Assembly (NCBI GenBank): GCA_021775805.1
Contig: JAJFHD010000125.1
Location: 62,001 to 126,000 of the forward strand
Length of the DNA stretch: 64,000 nucleotides
Reading direction: 5' to 3'
Origin: Alphaproteobacteria bacterium
GTDB taxonomy: Bacteria > Pseudomonadota > Alphaproteobacteria > Rhizobiales > JAJFHC01
Shown piece by piece: positions 1-9,182 of this stretch (positions within the stretch are counted from its first letter, which is position 1; every line of letters starts with the position of its first letter). The translations under genes and the position numbers were made by a program. The notes beneath the pieces are model-generated. The model was not told the DNA's origin, searched no databases, and was given only the letters and a program-made list of their open reading frames with translations.

Positions 1-603
1 AGTGGTCGCAAACCCGGCCTTGTAGACGCCATTGTTCACGGTTGAGTAGATCCTGTCATTGACCGTGTCGATGTCGCCGCGCAACGCTTCCGGGTAGTAG
101 TCGAGGTTGTTGCCGGTGATGGCGTCGAAGGCGGAATTGAACATGCGAATGATTTCGGACGACTCATTGTTCACGATCGTCTTGAGTGCCTTGTCCCACA
201 GAATTGGTACGGATACCCGGCCGCTGTACCGGGGGTCTGCCTTTGTATAGATCTGATGCGCAAAATCAGCCCGGTTGACCGGGTCAGGAATGCAGCCTTC
301 GCCGTTGGTAAATTGCCAGCCGTTTTTGCCCATGAAGGGGTCGACAACCGAGTGGGAAATGATTTCTTCCAGGCCCTTGAGCTTGCGGAAAATCATGGTT
401 CTGTGGGCCCAGGGACAGGCGAGGGACACATAGAGGTGGTAGCGGCCTGGTTCCGCCTTGAAACCGCCCGTGCCGCTTGGACCAGGTTCGCCGTCAACCG
501 TCAGCCAGTTCCTGAATTGTGAGTCCTGGCGCTTGAATTTTCCGCCGGTCGACTTGGTGTCGTACCATTGATCGTGCCATAAGCCGTCAACGAGAAGTCC
601 CAT
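1..603 (-). CDS. Glutathionyl-hydroquinone reductase, N-terminal part (cut by window edge)
   Basis: First 201 codons of a glutathione S-transferase-like enzyme of the YqjG/PcpF (Xi class) type; the rest lies outside the window. These enzymes reduce glutathionyl-hydroquinones, releasing glutathione, in the cytoplasm. The start ATG is at 601-603, and the protein opens with the family's [15 protein letters not shown]-like segment. The catalytic cysteine sits in a CPWAHR motif at about residues 60-65, and a thioredoxin-fold region with an [12 protein letters not shown] stretch follows. It is transcribed away from the GNAT gene, from the spacer at 604-957. Family assignment is firm; the physiological substrate is not known from sequence. 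Confidence 0.88.
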   Translation of the reverse strand, partial: MGLLVDGLWHDQWYDTKSTGGKFKRQDSQFRNWLTVDGEPGPSGTGGFKAEPGRYHLYVSLACPWAHRTMIFRKLKGLEEIISHSVVDPFMGKNGWQFTNGEGCIPDPVNRADFAHQIYTKADPRYSGRVSVPILWDKALKTIVNNESSEIIRMFNSAFDAITGNNLDYYPEALRGDIDTVNDRIYSTVNNGVYKAGFATT

Positions 604-957
604 AGTTCGAACACCTTGAACATTGTTGATGGGTACACAAGATATTCCAACGTTTCGGAAAGACAATGGGCATTCGCCGCTGTGCAGGCCGTGTTTAACC
701 GGAAGTTCGCGTTTTAGTGGACGCGCCGGTGTGAAAATGCTAATTGCAGCGCTCTTTGACACGGAGGTCACTACGGTGGCAACGCAGATCAGACGACTTC
801 GACGACGAACCGCCTCGGTACCCGCATTGCGCGGGAACGCTGTCGCGCGCCCTTGTCCTTTCGTCTGAACATGCAACACAGGCAGAGTTGTCTGTAAGTC
901 AATTGAAGGGATTTGAGGCGTACAATTGCCTCAAGTGATTTTCCCGGATCTGACATC
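604..957. other. Divergent intergenic region
   Basis: This spacer of about 350 bp lies between two divergent genes and must hold both promoters. Short frames in it lack ribosome-binding sites and recognisable domains, so I do not call a gene. The one structured element is an inverted repeat at 913-934, listed separately. Two segments (about 770-850) are CG-rich and the rest is AT-richer. Confidence 0.5.
913..934. promoter_or_regulatory. Inverted repeat upstream of the GNAT gene
   Basis: TTGAGGC (913-919) and GCCTCAA (928-934) are perfect 7-bp arms separated by 8 bases, ending 23 bases before the proposed acetyltransferase start. The symmetry and position suit an operator. There is no following T-run, so it is unlikely to be a terminator. 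Confidence 0.3.
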
Positions 958-1524
958 ATGACGACATCAACGACATCAACGACCTCAACGACCTCATCGA
1001 CCTGCACGTTCGATATTCAATGTGAAATCCTTCAAGACCGGCTTGCCATCGACGCCTTGCTCGACGAGGCCTTCGGCCTCGCGCGCAGAACCAAGACCGC
1101 ATACCGGCTGCGTGAAGGATCGAGGCCTGTGGACCGGCTCTGTCTGACGGCGAGGGCTGGCGGCCAAATGGTCGGATCGATACAGTTCTGGCCGCTCCTG
1201 ATCGGCGACAGGACACCGGCCCTGCTGCTCGGGCCGCTTGCGGTCAGTCAGGATGTGCGTGGCCGGGGATGCGGTCTTGCGCTCATGCGCGAAGGTCTGG
1301 ACCGGGCTGAAAGGCTCAACCACGACCTGGTCGTCCTGGTGGGCGATGAACCCTATTATGCCCGTGTCGGTTTCAGCAGGGTGCCGGAGAACCAGCTGAT
1401 CATGCCGGGTTTTGTGGATCCGGCACGGCTGCTGGCAAGGGAACTCCGGGCCGGCGCTCTCAAGAACGCTGCCGGACTCGTCCGTGGTGCCTTACCGTCC
1501 CTCGCGATACCAGGTCAGTCCTAA
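958..1524 (+). CDS. GNAT family N-acetyltransferase (YhbS-like)
   Basis: A 188-residue acetyl-CoA-dependent acyltransferase of the GNAT superfamily; the acceptor cannot be told from sequence. The acetyl-CoA site is visible as LGPLAVSQDVRGRGCGLALM (about residues 96-115), followed by the GDEPYYARVGFSR strand-helix segment typical of YhbS-like members. The chosen start is the ATG at 958. It is followed at once by a nine-base tandem repeat encoding Thr-Thr-Ser units (residues 2-14), which is probably a disordered tail and makes the true start uncertain. The 3' end overlaps the 3' end of the convergent membrane-protein gene by 33 bases. Confidence 0.8.
   Translation: MTTSTTSTTSTTSSTCTFDIQCEILQDRLAIDALLDEAFGLARRTKTAYRLREGSRPVDRLCLTARAGGQMVGSIQFWPLLIGDRTPALLLGPLAVSQDVRGRGCGLALMREGLDRAERLNHDLVVLVGDEPYYARVGFSRVPENQLIMPGFVDPARLLARELRAGALKNAAGLVRGALPSLAIPGQS
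961..1005 (+). repeat. Nine-base tandem repeat in the GNAT 5' end
   Basis: Five consecutive 9-base units (consensus ACGACMTCA) directly follow the start codon and encode repeated TTS triplets. Units 1-2 are identical, units 3-4 are identical, and unit 5 has drifted. The unit length is a multiple of three, so copy-number change would keep the frame. Confidence 0.7.
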
Positions 1525-3579
1525 CAGGCCGAGAATCGCCAGAACAACCGCCAGCCCGGAAAAGATGGGTACGTCCCTGAGTGAGCGCACCACATAGGCG
1601 TTGTTCTGGCGCAATCCCAGCCAGTCGGATCCAGCGGAACGCCGGCCCGGGTTTGTCATGCGGATGCGTGGAATGTTCAGCGAAGCCGTCTGTCCGGCCC
1701 GGGATGCCAGCCAATGAATGCCGCCGTTTGTCTGATCGGCGATAGGCTTGAGTTTGTCTCCGGTCGCACGGATGTCGGAATATTCCTTGGGGTCGGTCGA
1801 CCCGACGGCCACGACTGATGACACAATCCCGTCCGTCAACTGATAGACGCCAATTTCGTCAATCTCCTGACCACCGCGCCAGATCCCGTCGGAGGTTTGC
1901 TTGAGGTCCATGGTCGACGATTTACCCGACGGCGCGGTGACGGTAACCTGCGGGGTTTTGGTCAGCATTGTCCGGCGTTCGATGGTGAGCTGATTGTCCT
2001 TGTGGGAAGCTGAAAGCGCTTCTTCTTCGAGGTCTGGCTCTTTCATGAGCCAGTGAGCGAGGCGGCGCAACAATTCTGACTGTGGGCCGCCACCGTCGTA
2101 CCCCCGGGCCCATAGCCAGGCATGGTCGGACAGCAGTTGTGCCACGCGGCCCTCGCCCTTGCGTTCCAGGATCATCAGCGGTTTGTTGTCGGGACCGGAC
2201 ATCACTGTGTGGCCTGAACTTGACTCGACGTCGATCAACCGAAACCAGCGGCCCCACGTGGGTGTCGACGTTTCGCCGCCGGGCAGGGCCCGTGTCACGG
2301 GATGACGCCGTCCCTGATCAGTAATCTGAGGCCTGAACGGCACTGTTGTCACACTGCCGGTGGGGGCACCGGGCAGCACAGCGGACAGGGGAGTCCTGTA
2401 AAGACTCAACGGCGACGCGAAGGCCGGTCCGGCTGCCGACAGGATTGCGCCGCCCTTCTGGACAAAATTTGCAACGTTGGAAAGGTAGATCAAAGGCAGG
2501 ACGCCGCGGCGCTGATAGCGGTCGAAGACGATAAGATCGAATTCGTCGAGCTTGATTGAAAACAGCTCCCGGGTGGGAAAGGCGATCAGCGACAGCTCCT
2601 TGATCGGTGTCCCATCCTGTTTTTCGGGCGGGCGCAGAATAGTAAAATGCACCAGATCCACGGCGGCGTCGGCCTTGAGGAGATTGCGCCATGTCCTCTC
2701 GCCGGTATGGGGTTCACCCGACACCAACAAAACCCGCAAACGGTCGCGGATCCCCTGTGTCGTGATCAGGGCGCGATTGTTCTGGAGGGACAACTCACCG
2801 TCGACGCCTTCGGCAACGAGCTCGGTGATGATCGGACCGCCGTGATCGATATCCAGCGGAATCGTGACCGGCTGGCCGATGTCGACCTGGACGATTTCGG
2901 TTACTTTGCCGTCGACCGAGACCGTCAGTTTTGCGACGTCACGGCGGGGCAGGGCACCGCTGTCTTCGACACGCAATACGATTTCCTGCTGTTGTCCGAC
3001 GATACCGAATCTTGGCGCCTGTTCAATGACGATCCGCCGGTCGCCTTCATTTCGATGGCCTGAAATGACACCGTGGATCGGCGCGCCCGTGGCCAGGGGG
3101 ACGTTGGCCTCGGTGGCGTCATGGACCTGGCCGTCGGTGATCATGATGGCGCCGGCGAACCTGTCCGGCGGGACGTCCACCAGTGCCGTGTCCAAGGCGG
3201 AGAACAACCTCGTGCCGTTGCCCTGTTCGGGATTGCTGCGGCCGGCCTTGACAACCCGGACGTCGAGATTGGGTATCTTTTCGATCTGCTCGAGGATTTT
3301 CTCCTCGGCAATCTCGGTCTGGCGCGTCCGGTCCAGAAGGGACTGGCTCGGGCTTTGGTCGACGACCACAACCGCCACGTCGGAAAGAACTTCCCGGTCC
3401 TCGTCCCGCAATACCGGATTCAGCAGGGCCAGCAGAAGGACCAGGGTGGCACATGTCCGCAACAGCGAGCCGCGGACGCGGAACACCAGCGCAAGGGCGA
3501 CGACAGCAACACCGAGAACGGCAAAGATGCCGATCAACCAGAGCGGAACGACGGGCAGGAAGGTCAGAGTCCAGTTCAT
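1492..3579 (-). CDS. Membrane protein with glutamine-amidotransferase-like domain, last gene of the MoxR operon
   Basis: A 695-residue inner-membrane protein. Two hydrophobic segments (about residues 8-30 and 38-53) precede a VWA-like region with a DQSPSQS motif near residue 77. A beta-rich part and a class I glutamine-amidotransferase-like domain follow (from about RVLLVSGEPH to WLMKEPD), and a last membrane segment lies near the C-terminus (FSGLAVVLAILGLLGLTWY). The catalytic residues of true amidotransferases are not evident, so it is probably non-enzymatic. The ATG at 3577-3579 overlaps the stop of the upstream gene (TAATG), implying translational coupling, and was preferred to a longer upstream reading. 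This type is usually found in alphaproteobacterial MoxR/DUF58/DUF4159 clusters; its function is unproven. Confidence 0.8.
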   Translation of the reverse strand: MNWTLTFLPVVPLWLIGIFAVLGVAVVALALVFRVRGSLLRTCATLVLLLALLNPVLRDEDREVLSDVAVVVVDQSPSQSLLDRTRQTEIAEEKILEQIEKIPNLDVRVVKAGRSNPEQGNGTRLFSALDTALVDVPPDRFAGAIMITDGQVHDATEANVPLATGAPIHGVISGHRNEGDRRIVIEQAPRFGIVGQQQEIVLRVEDSGALPRRDVAKLTVSVDGKVTEIVQVDIGQPVTIPLDIDHGGPIITELVAEGVDGELSLQNNRALITTQGIRDRLRVLLVSGEPHTGERTWRNLLKADAAVDLVHFTILRPPEKQDGTPIKELSLIAFPTRELFSIKLDEFDLIVFDRYQRRGVLPLIYLSNVANFVQKGGAILSAAGPAFASPLSLYRTPLSAVLPGAPTGSVTTVPFRPQITDQGRRHPVTRALPGGETSTPTWGRWFRLIDVESSSGHTVMSGPDNKPLMILERKGEGRVAQLLSDHAWLWARGYDGGGPQSELLRRLAHWLMKEPDLEEEALSASHKDNQLTIERRTMLTKTPQVTVTAPSGKSSTMDLKQTSDGIWRGGQEIDEIGVYQLTDGIVSSVVAVGSTDPKEYSDIRATGDKLKPIADQTNGGIHWLASRAGQTASLNIPRIRMTNPGRRSAGSDWLGLRQNNAYVVRSLRDVPIFSGLAVVLAILGLLGLTWYREGR

Positions 3580-6431
3580 TACTGACCCAGCCTTTCCAGC
3601 AATGCGGGGACGTGGACCTGATCGGCCTTGTAATTGCCGGTCAATGCATAGATGACGACGTTGATGCCCGTGCGATAGGCAAGTTCCCGTTGTCGTGGTC
3701 CGCCCGGTACGACCGGAAACATGGCTTCGCCACGGGAGTCCACCGCCCATGCGGAGGCATAATCGTTCGAGCCGATGATGATCGACGATACGCCGTCAAA
3801 ATTGGACGCGCCGCGACGGGCATTGCCGTCGGTCGTGATGGCCTCGACCCAGAGTTGTCCGCCGGCCCAACGGCCCGGAAATGACTGAAGCAGATAAAAC
3901 GCCTTGGTGAGGACGTGATCGGCGGGAATAATTTCAAGCGGGGGTATGTCGAGACCTGTAAGAATTCTCCTGAGCGCGCGCGTGCCCGGACTGGCTTCCA
4001 ACGAACCGGAATTGGTCAGGGAGCGGTGCTGGTCGCGGGTGTCGAAGAAAATCGTGCCGCCGTTTTTCATATAGGCGTCGATCTTTGCAAGCGTGGCTTT
4101 CGGCGGCACCGGCGCATCGTGAATCATCGGCCAATAGATCATTGGGAAAAAGGTGATGTCGTCGCGTTCCAGGTCGACGCCGATCGGAGAACCGGGTTCG
4201 AGGGCTGTGCGCTTGGACAAGGCATCGCTCAAACCGGAAAGGCCGGCATGGCTGGCAGCGTCGACGTTTGCATTGCCGGTCTCGACGTAGGCCAGATGGG
4301 TCTTGAGTGTCGCCTGCAAGGCAAAACGCTCGTCGGCCGAGACGGAGGAGGAGCCTTGCGACTCCTGTGCCCTGGCGCCGCCGGACAGATAGGCCGGCAT
4401 GGCGGCAATCAGGAGAATGCCGATTGCCGCGGTTGCCTTGCCCGAGAAACGGCGTCCGAAAATTCGGCCCGAAATGGCCAATACGGCAAGGGCGTCAAGG
4501 ATCAACAGCACCATGGCAACCGCCAGAAGGGGGCCTTTAAGCGGTGTCGACGGCACCGGTTTGAACGAGCCGACGTCAACGCCGGACAGTTGTGACCCAA
4601 GGCGTTCGATTTCCTGATCGGGATCGACGGTATTGACCACGCTGATGACCTGACCACGGCCGTAGATGCCGGGAGGATGGTCCGGAGTCGCTTTCTGTTT
4701 GTCCCGGTCAGACTGGGACAATGGGATCGTGTCCACCGGTGGTTTGACGAGCTCGCCGAAACCGTTGAGCACGCGCACCGGCGGCAGCGCCTGCGGTGCG
4801 TTGACGTCGGCTTGTTCGGTTTTGCCTTTTGCTCCAGGCGCGTTGGACAGATCGACAATGCGTTTGAGCATTTCCACGAACACCCCGGACAGCGGCAGGT
4901 TCGACCACACCGGCGATGCCGGTACGTGAAACAGAATGATCAGACCGTTGCCGCGCGCCTCTGCGGTCACCAACGGTGTTCCGTCCTCAAGACGCGCCCA
5001 GACTTTGCCGGCAAGATCAGCGGAGGGTTCCGCCAGGACCTGGCGGCGGACGGTTACTTCCTTGCTGAGCGCTTCAAGGCCAGCAAACGGACTGCGGTCG
5101 TCGAACGGACCAAAAGACTGAGGTTTGCTCCAGGACAGTGCGCCACCCAGGGCGCGGCCGCCGCGTCGCAGTTTGACGGGAATCAGATCGTCGCTTTTCG
5201 ACGCCAGACGCGGTCCTGCAAACCGGACAAGGACACCGCCGCGGTCGACCCACTTCTCCAGCAGTTCCGCATCGTCATCAAGAAACTGCCCGATGTCGGC
5301 AACGATCAGAACGGATTGCCCCTGATCGACCAGGCTTTTGATGCCACTGGTGTCGGAGGACACGGTCGCCTCGGTGATCTGTGCAAACGGTGCAAGGGCG
5401 TGTGTGGCATAGTGGAGTGGCGACAGCAGTGGTTGCGACAGGTCGTTGGAGGTTCCCGATACGAGACCCACCGGCCGGCGGCGCCAGCGGTCGTCGAGCA
5501 GAAAGACCGCACCAGCGGTCCGCTGACCGACAATTTCAAATCGTCCGATCTGATTGCGCAATGCCAGCGGGATCTCAAACGCCACATCCGCTTCGGTCTC
5601 GCCATCCTTGAAGTCGAACGCAGAGTCCCCGAGCGTACGCCCATTGAGGGCAAGGGCGCGAACAATGCCTTTCGGGCTCGACTTGGGATCCGTGCGCCGG
5701 ATGGTTGCCACGAGGCTGCCGTCGCCTTGCGCCGAGGCGGCAATGTAGGGTGCGTCCTTTGCTGCCTCATGGGTAAGAATCCGCAGTTGCGTTCCGTCGC
5801 CGGCAAGAGACTTGAGACCATCGCCAAATGCCGCGGCGTCGCCATAGTCCATGCCATCCGACAACCAGATGACCTCTTCGGGCGGTGTCGATCCGAGCTG
5901 GCGTTTGATTTCAGCGATCAGGGCCAACCGCGCGGGCTTGAAAGGACTGGGCTCTACGCTGTTGATCAGCTGGCGGATATCGGATGGCGCCTTGTAGGCT
6001 ATCGTCTGGACCGTGCTGCGCGGGGTGGTCATGGCCAGCGCCACCGGCCGGCCGGTCTGTTCCGCACTATTAATGATTGTTTCCAGTGCACTGGTACGCA
6101 GATGCCAGGTCGGCGCCGCCATCCAGCTGTCGTCGATTGCAATCAGCAAGCGGCCCGAGTTCCGGGATACGTCGTGATCGGGATTGAACACGGGTTCTGC
6201 AAGCGCTGTAATGACGAGTGCGGCAAGCAACGTGCGTAACAGGGTCAGCCACCAGGGGCTCTTGTGCCGGGTCTCTTCGGCGTTCATCAGGCCAAGCAGG
6301 AGCCGGATCGGAGGAAAGGCCACCCGGTCGGGTTTGGGAGGGGTAAAGCGCAGGAGCCACCAGATGATCGGGAGCAGGCCCAGCGCCATAAGCGCAAACG
6401 GTACTTCAAACAGAAGAGGTCCAATGCTCAT
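3579..6431 (-). CDS. BatA-like N-terminal domain and DUF4159 membrane protein
   Basis: A 950-residue envelope protein. The first 80 residues form the aerotolerance-regulator N-terminal (BatA) module with two membrane helices and the PxRLLLGLMNAEETRHK linker. A VWA-like region follows (IAIDDSWM near residue 97), then a long periplasmic section. A second pair of membrane helices lies at about 655-715 (LLAVAMVLLILDALAVL and TAAIGILLIAAMPAYL), with a C-terminal DUF4159 domain from about residue 725. It overlaps the DUF58 gene upstream by four bases (ATGA) and the next gene by one. Proteins of this set are linked in the literature to MoxR ATPases and envelope stress, but this architecture has no assigned reaction. 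Confidence 0.88.
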   Translation of the reverse strand: MSIGPLLFEVPFALMALGLLPIIWWLLRFTPPKPDRVAFPPIRLLLGLMNAEETRHKSPWWLTLLRTLLAALVITALAEPVFNPDHDVSRNSGRLLIAIDDSWMAAPTWHLRTSALETIINSAEQTGRPVALAMTTPRSTVQTIAYKAPSDIRQLINSVEPSPFKPARLALIAEIKRQLGSTPPEEVIWLSDGMDYGDAAAFGDGLKSLAGDGTQLRILTHEAAKDAPYIAASAQGDGSLVATIRRTDPKSSPKGIVRALALNGRTLGDSAFDFKDGETEADVAFEIPLALRNQIGRFEIVGQRTAGAVFLLDDRWRRRPVGLVSGTSNDLSQPLLSPLHYATHALAPFAQITEATVSSDTSGIKSLVDQGQSVLIVADIGQFLDDDAELLEKWVDRGGVLVRFAGPRLASKSDDLIPVKLRRGGRALGGALSWSKPQSFGPFDDRSPFAGLEALSKEVTVRRQVLAEPSADLAGKVWARLEDGTPLVTAEARGNGLIILFHVPASPVWSNLPLSGVFVEMLKRIVDLSNAPGAKGKTEQADVNAPQALPPVRVLNGFGELVKPPVDTIPLSQSDRDKQKATPDHPPGIYGRGQVISVVNTVDPDQEIERLGSQLSGVDVGSFKPVPSTPLKGPLLAVAMVLLILDALAVLAISGRIFGRRFSGKATAAIGILLIAAMPAYLSGGARAQESQGSSSVSADERFALQATLKTHLAYVETGNANVDAASHAGLSGLSDALSKRTALEPGSPIGVDLERDDITFFPMIYWPMIHDAPVPPKATLAKIDAYMKNGGTIFFDTRDQHRSLTNSGSLEASPGTRALRRILTGLDIPPLEIIPADHVLTKAFYLLQSFPGRWAGGQLWVEAITTDGNARRGASNFDGVSSIIIGSNDYASAWAVDSRGEAMFPVVPGGPRQRELAYRTGINVVIYALTGNYKADQVHVPALLERLGQ

Positions 6432-7408
6432 GTCGGAACACCTGCAAGATTCTCCTCGTCTGAAGGTATTCCGGTCTCACCGACGAACGATAGCGGATGG
6501 CCCGACATCAAACCGTTCAAAGCCAGCAGCACGGTGTGCGGCGACTGGTCCGTGTGGTGGGTCGTGAACGACCAGCCGAGCCGGCGGGCCAGTTCGCGCA
6601 ACCGGTCGTTGTGCTCCGTCAGCCGCTTGCGATAGTCGTCGCGGAGGCTTTCCGCCCTGCCGACCGTCAGGCGAAGGCCACCGGTCACGGATTCGAATTC
6701 CGTCCGGCCCGTATAGAGAAACGCTTCTTCCGCCGGGTCGAGAACCTGAACAAGGTGCCCGCCGACGTCGCGGGCGGCAATGCCGGCCAAGGCCGCATTG
6801 ATATCGGCAACCGGTTCCAGGAAGTCGCTGAACACGACCACGTGGGAGAACCGGCTGAGCTCCTGCATGGGCGGCAGGCTGTCGTGTGACTGTTCGCGGG
6901 AAATCGAATGGGAAACATATTCTGCAATCCGACGCACCGCGTTCGGTCCGGCACTTGCCGATACACCGCTTCCCAGAGGTCCAATTCGTTCGCCGGCCTG
7001 GGTCAGCAGATGGGCCAGAGCCAGTTCGAGCAATATTGCCCGGTCGACCTTGGTCGTGTTTGCAAGGTCAGATTTGAAGTGCATTGACCCTGAACGGTCT
7101 GCCCACAGCCACACGGTGTTGGCGGCTTCCCACTCGCGTTCGCGAATCAGATAGGTCTGGCGCCTGGCGGACTTGCGCCAGTCGATCATGTTCGGCTGGT
7201 CGCCGGGCCGGTATCTTCGAAACTGCCAAAACGCCTCACCTGGTCCCGCCCGTCTTCTGCCATGCAGTCCCTGCGCAACCGTATGAGCCACCCGATCCGC
7301 TTCAACAAGGAGGTCCGGCAGCCGGGCGGCAAGCTTTTCAGCCTCCGTATTGAGATGTTCGGCGTGGGAGGCGCCGGGTTGTTGTGAAGCGTTTTTCGGA
7401 TCGCGCAT
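6428..7408 (-). CDS. DUF58 (VWA-like) domain protein
   Basis: A 326-residue cytoplasmic DUF58 protein, the usual partner of MoxR AAA+ ATPases. The core family signature is visible: GEAFWQFRRYRPGDQPNMIDW near residue 60, then YLIREREWE and the metal-site-like WADRSGSM segment. No membrane helix is seen. It lies 8 bases after the moxR stop and overlaps the next gene by four bases, so the four minus-strand genes from 8412 to 1492 are very likely one transcript. The likely role is as client or adaptor for the MoxR ATPase in assembling envelope complexes (inference from family). Confidence 0.9.
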   Translation of the reverse strand: MRDPKNASQQPGASHAEHLNTEAEKLAARLPDLLVEADRVAHTVAQGLHGRRRAGPGEAFWQFRRYRPGDQPNMIDWRKSARRQTYLIREREWEAANTVWLWADRSGSMHFKSDLANTTKVDRAILLELALAHLLTQAGERIGPLGSGVSASAGPNAVRRIAEYVSHSISREQSHDSLPPMQELSRFSHVVVFSDFLEPVADINAALAGIAARDVGGHLVQVLDPAEEAFLYTGRTEFESVTGGLRLTVGRAESLRDDYRKRLTEHNDRLRELARRLGWSFTTHHTDQSPHTVLLALNGLMSGHPLSFVGETGIPSDEENLAGVPT

Positions 7409-7416
7409 CAGCGGTC

Positions 7417-8412
7417 TCAGATTTCGCTGCAGAGCCTGGTGATGATGTCGTCGATGCTGACACCGTCGGCGCGGGCGGCAAATGTCAACGCCATACGGTG
7501 GCGAAGAACAGGACCGGCAAGAGCCACAACATCATCGACCGACGGGGACAGGCGTCCGTCCATAAGACTGCGCGCACGGGCACCCAACATGAGCGCTTGA
7601 GTGGCACGGGGGCCGGGGCCCCAGGCAACCTGGGTTTTGAGTTCCTCGATTCCGGTTTCATCGGGCCGCCCGCCGCGCACCAGCTTGAGAATCGCATCGA
7701 CCACATTGTCACCCACCGGAACGCGTCGGACGAGCCTCTGTACGGCCATCAGCTGCTCGGCGTCGAAGACCGTTGGCGACACGTCCTCGTTCGTGCCGGT
7801 TGTCGCGAAAAGCATGCGACGTTCTGCCTCCAAATCAGGATACGGTACATCGATCTGCATGACGAACCGGTCAAGCTGCGCCTCGGGGAGAGGGTAGGTG
7901 CCTTCCTGCTCGAGCGGATTCTGTGTGGCGAGGACATGGAAAGGCCTCGGCAAATCGTAACGCTGACCGGCAACCGTCACGTGCTTCTCCTGCATCGACT
8001 GGAGAAGTGCCGACTGGGTGCGCGGGCTGGCACGGTTGATCTCGTCTGCCATCAGCAACTGGCAGAACACCGGTCCGTTCATGAACCGGAAATGGCGTCG
8101 CCCCTTTTCATCCTCCTCCATGACTTCCGTGCCGATAACATCGGCAGGCATGAGGTCGGGTGTGAACTGGATGCGCTTTTCATCCAGACCCAGCACATGG
8201 GCGATGGTTTCAACCAGTCTTGTCTTGGCAAGGCCCGGGACACCGATCAGCAGGGCGTGGCCGCCGGTCAGTATGGCGGTGAGCGTCTGATCGATAACCG
8301 GTTGTTGGCCAAATATGACCTTCCCGATAGCTGCCTTTATCTCGACAAGCTGTTTCCCGGCTTGTTCGATTTCATCGACGATCTGCTCGTCGGTTTCATT
8401 AACAGTTTGCAT
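7417..8412 (-). CDS. MoxR family AAA+ ATPase
   Basis: A 331-residue AAA+ ATPase of the MoxR chaperone family, first gene of the minus-strand operon. Walker A is GVPGLAKT (57-64), Walker B LLMADE (119-124), sensor 1 ATQNP (162-166), and the arginine-finger region EAQLDRF is around 177-183. Length and motif spacing are normal for the family. A purine-rich GAGGGAGG-like stretch lies upstream on the minus strand but rather far from the ATG, so the exact ribosome-binding site is unclear. MoxR proteins act with VWA-domain partners, which follow here. The gene diverges from the DUF1285 operon. Confidence 0.95.
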   Translation of the reverse strand: MQTVNETDEQIVDEIEQAGKQLVEIKAAIGKVIFGQQPVIDQTLTAILTGGHALLIGVPGLAKTRLVETIAHVLGLDEKRIQFTPDLMPADVIGTEVMEEDEKGRRHFRFMNGPVFCQLLMADEINRASPRTQSALLQSMQEKHVTVAGQRYDLPRPFHVLATQNPLEQEGTYPLPEAQLDRFVMQIDVPYPDLEAERRMLFATTGTNEDVSPTVFDAEQLMAVQRLVRRVPVGDNVVDAILKLVRGGRPDETGIEELKTQVAWGPGPRATQALMLGARARSLMDGRLSPSVDDVVALAGPVLRHRMALTFAARADGVSIDDIITRLCSEI

Positions 8413-8576
8413 GGGAACTAATATATTCTCCGAGGGAGGAAATCCGAAACACTTTTAAGCAATCTGACGTTTGTGGCATCATCAAAAGAGCGCGATCTGT
8501 CGTATGAGTCGAGCGATATCAGCCCACAATGACGCGATTGTGGCGGATATGCCAACCGACATAGGGGTGGTCGAGG

Positions 8577-9179
8577 ATGGTTGAATCCACGATTTCGGAT
8601 GCTGAAGAACCTGTCAAGGGACTGAAGGACGTCAGGCGGTCGCTTTCGCAATCCAGGGCACTACCGCCCGTGGATGACTGGAATCCGCCGTTTCACGGCA
8701 ATTTCGACATGCGAATTGGCAGCGATGGTGCGTGGTACTATCGCGGTTCTGTCATAGCCAGAGCACCCATGGTGCACCTCTTTGCCACCATTTTGCGGCG
8801 GGATGAAGACGATTGTTACTATTTGGTAACCCCAGTGGAAAAAGTTGGTGTCATTGTCGACGATGCGCCCTTCATGGCTGTCGAAATGGCTGTTGACGGG
8901 CCGGGAAAGGATCAGAAAATCGAATTTCGGACGAATGTCGAAGATGTTGTGCCGGTCGGTGAAACCAATCCCTTGCGTTTTGGGCTTGACGACGACTCAC
9001 AGGGGTTGAAACCGTATGTGCTGGTGAGATCCCGGCTGGAAGCCCTGGTGACGAGGAGTCTGACATACGATCTCGTGGAACTGGCGGTCGAGCATGAAAT
9101 CGGCGGCATCGCCCAGCTTGGCGTTTGGAGCGGTGGCTGTTTTTTCCCCATGGCGCCTGTGGATGATGTAAACCCCTGA
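8577..9179 (+). CDS. DUF1285 domain-containing protein
   Basis: A 200-residue cytoplasmic protein of the DUF1285 family, recognisable from PPVDDWNPPFHGNFDMRIG, GAWYYRGSVIARAPMVHLFA and YLVTPVEKVGVIVDDAPF. Its function is unknown. In alphaproteobacteria it is commonly next to a CoA pyrophosphatase, DUF6111 and a CCA-adding enzyme on one side and moxR on the other, exactly as here. Three bases separate its stop from the next start, so it leads a tight operon. Confidence 0.9.
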   Translation: MVESTISDAEEPVKGLKDVRRSLSQSRALPPVDDWNPPFHGNFDMRIGSDGAWYYRGSVIARAPMVHLFATILRRDEDDCYYLVTPVEKVGVIVDDAPFMAVEMAVDGPGKDQKIEFRTNVEDVVPVGETNPLRFGLDDDSQGLKPYVLVRSRLEALVTRSLTYDLVELAVEHEIGGIAQLGVWSGGCFFPMAPVDDVNP

Positions 9180-9182
9180 CTC

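Noticed and set aside
623-938. Two short plus-strand frames in the left divergent spacer
   Set aside because: They overlap each other in different frames, lack ribosome-binding sites and show no recognisable domain.
4677-6239. 520-codon plus-strand frame inside the DUF4159 gene
   Set aside because: Antisense shadow of a strong minus-strand gene; composition is Arg/Gly/Gln-rich and no domain is visible.
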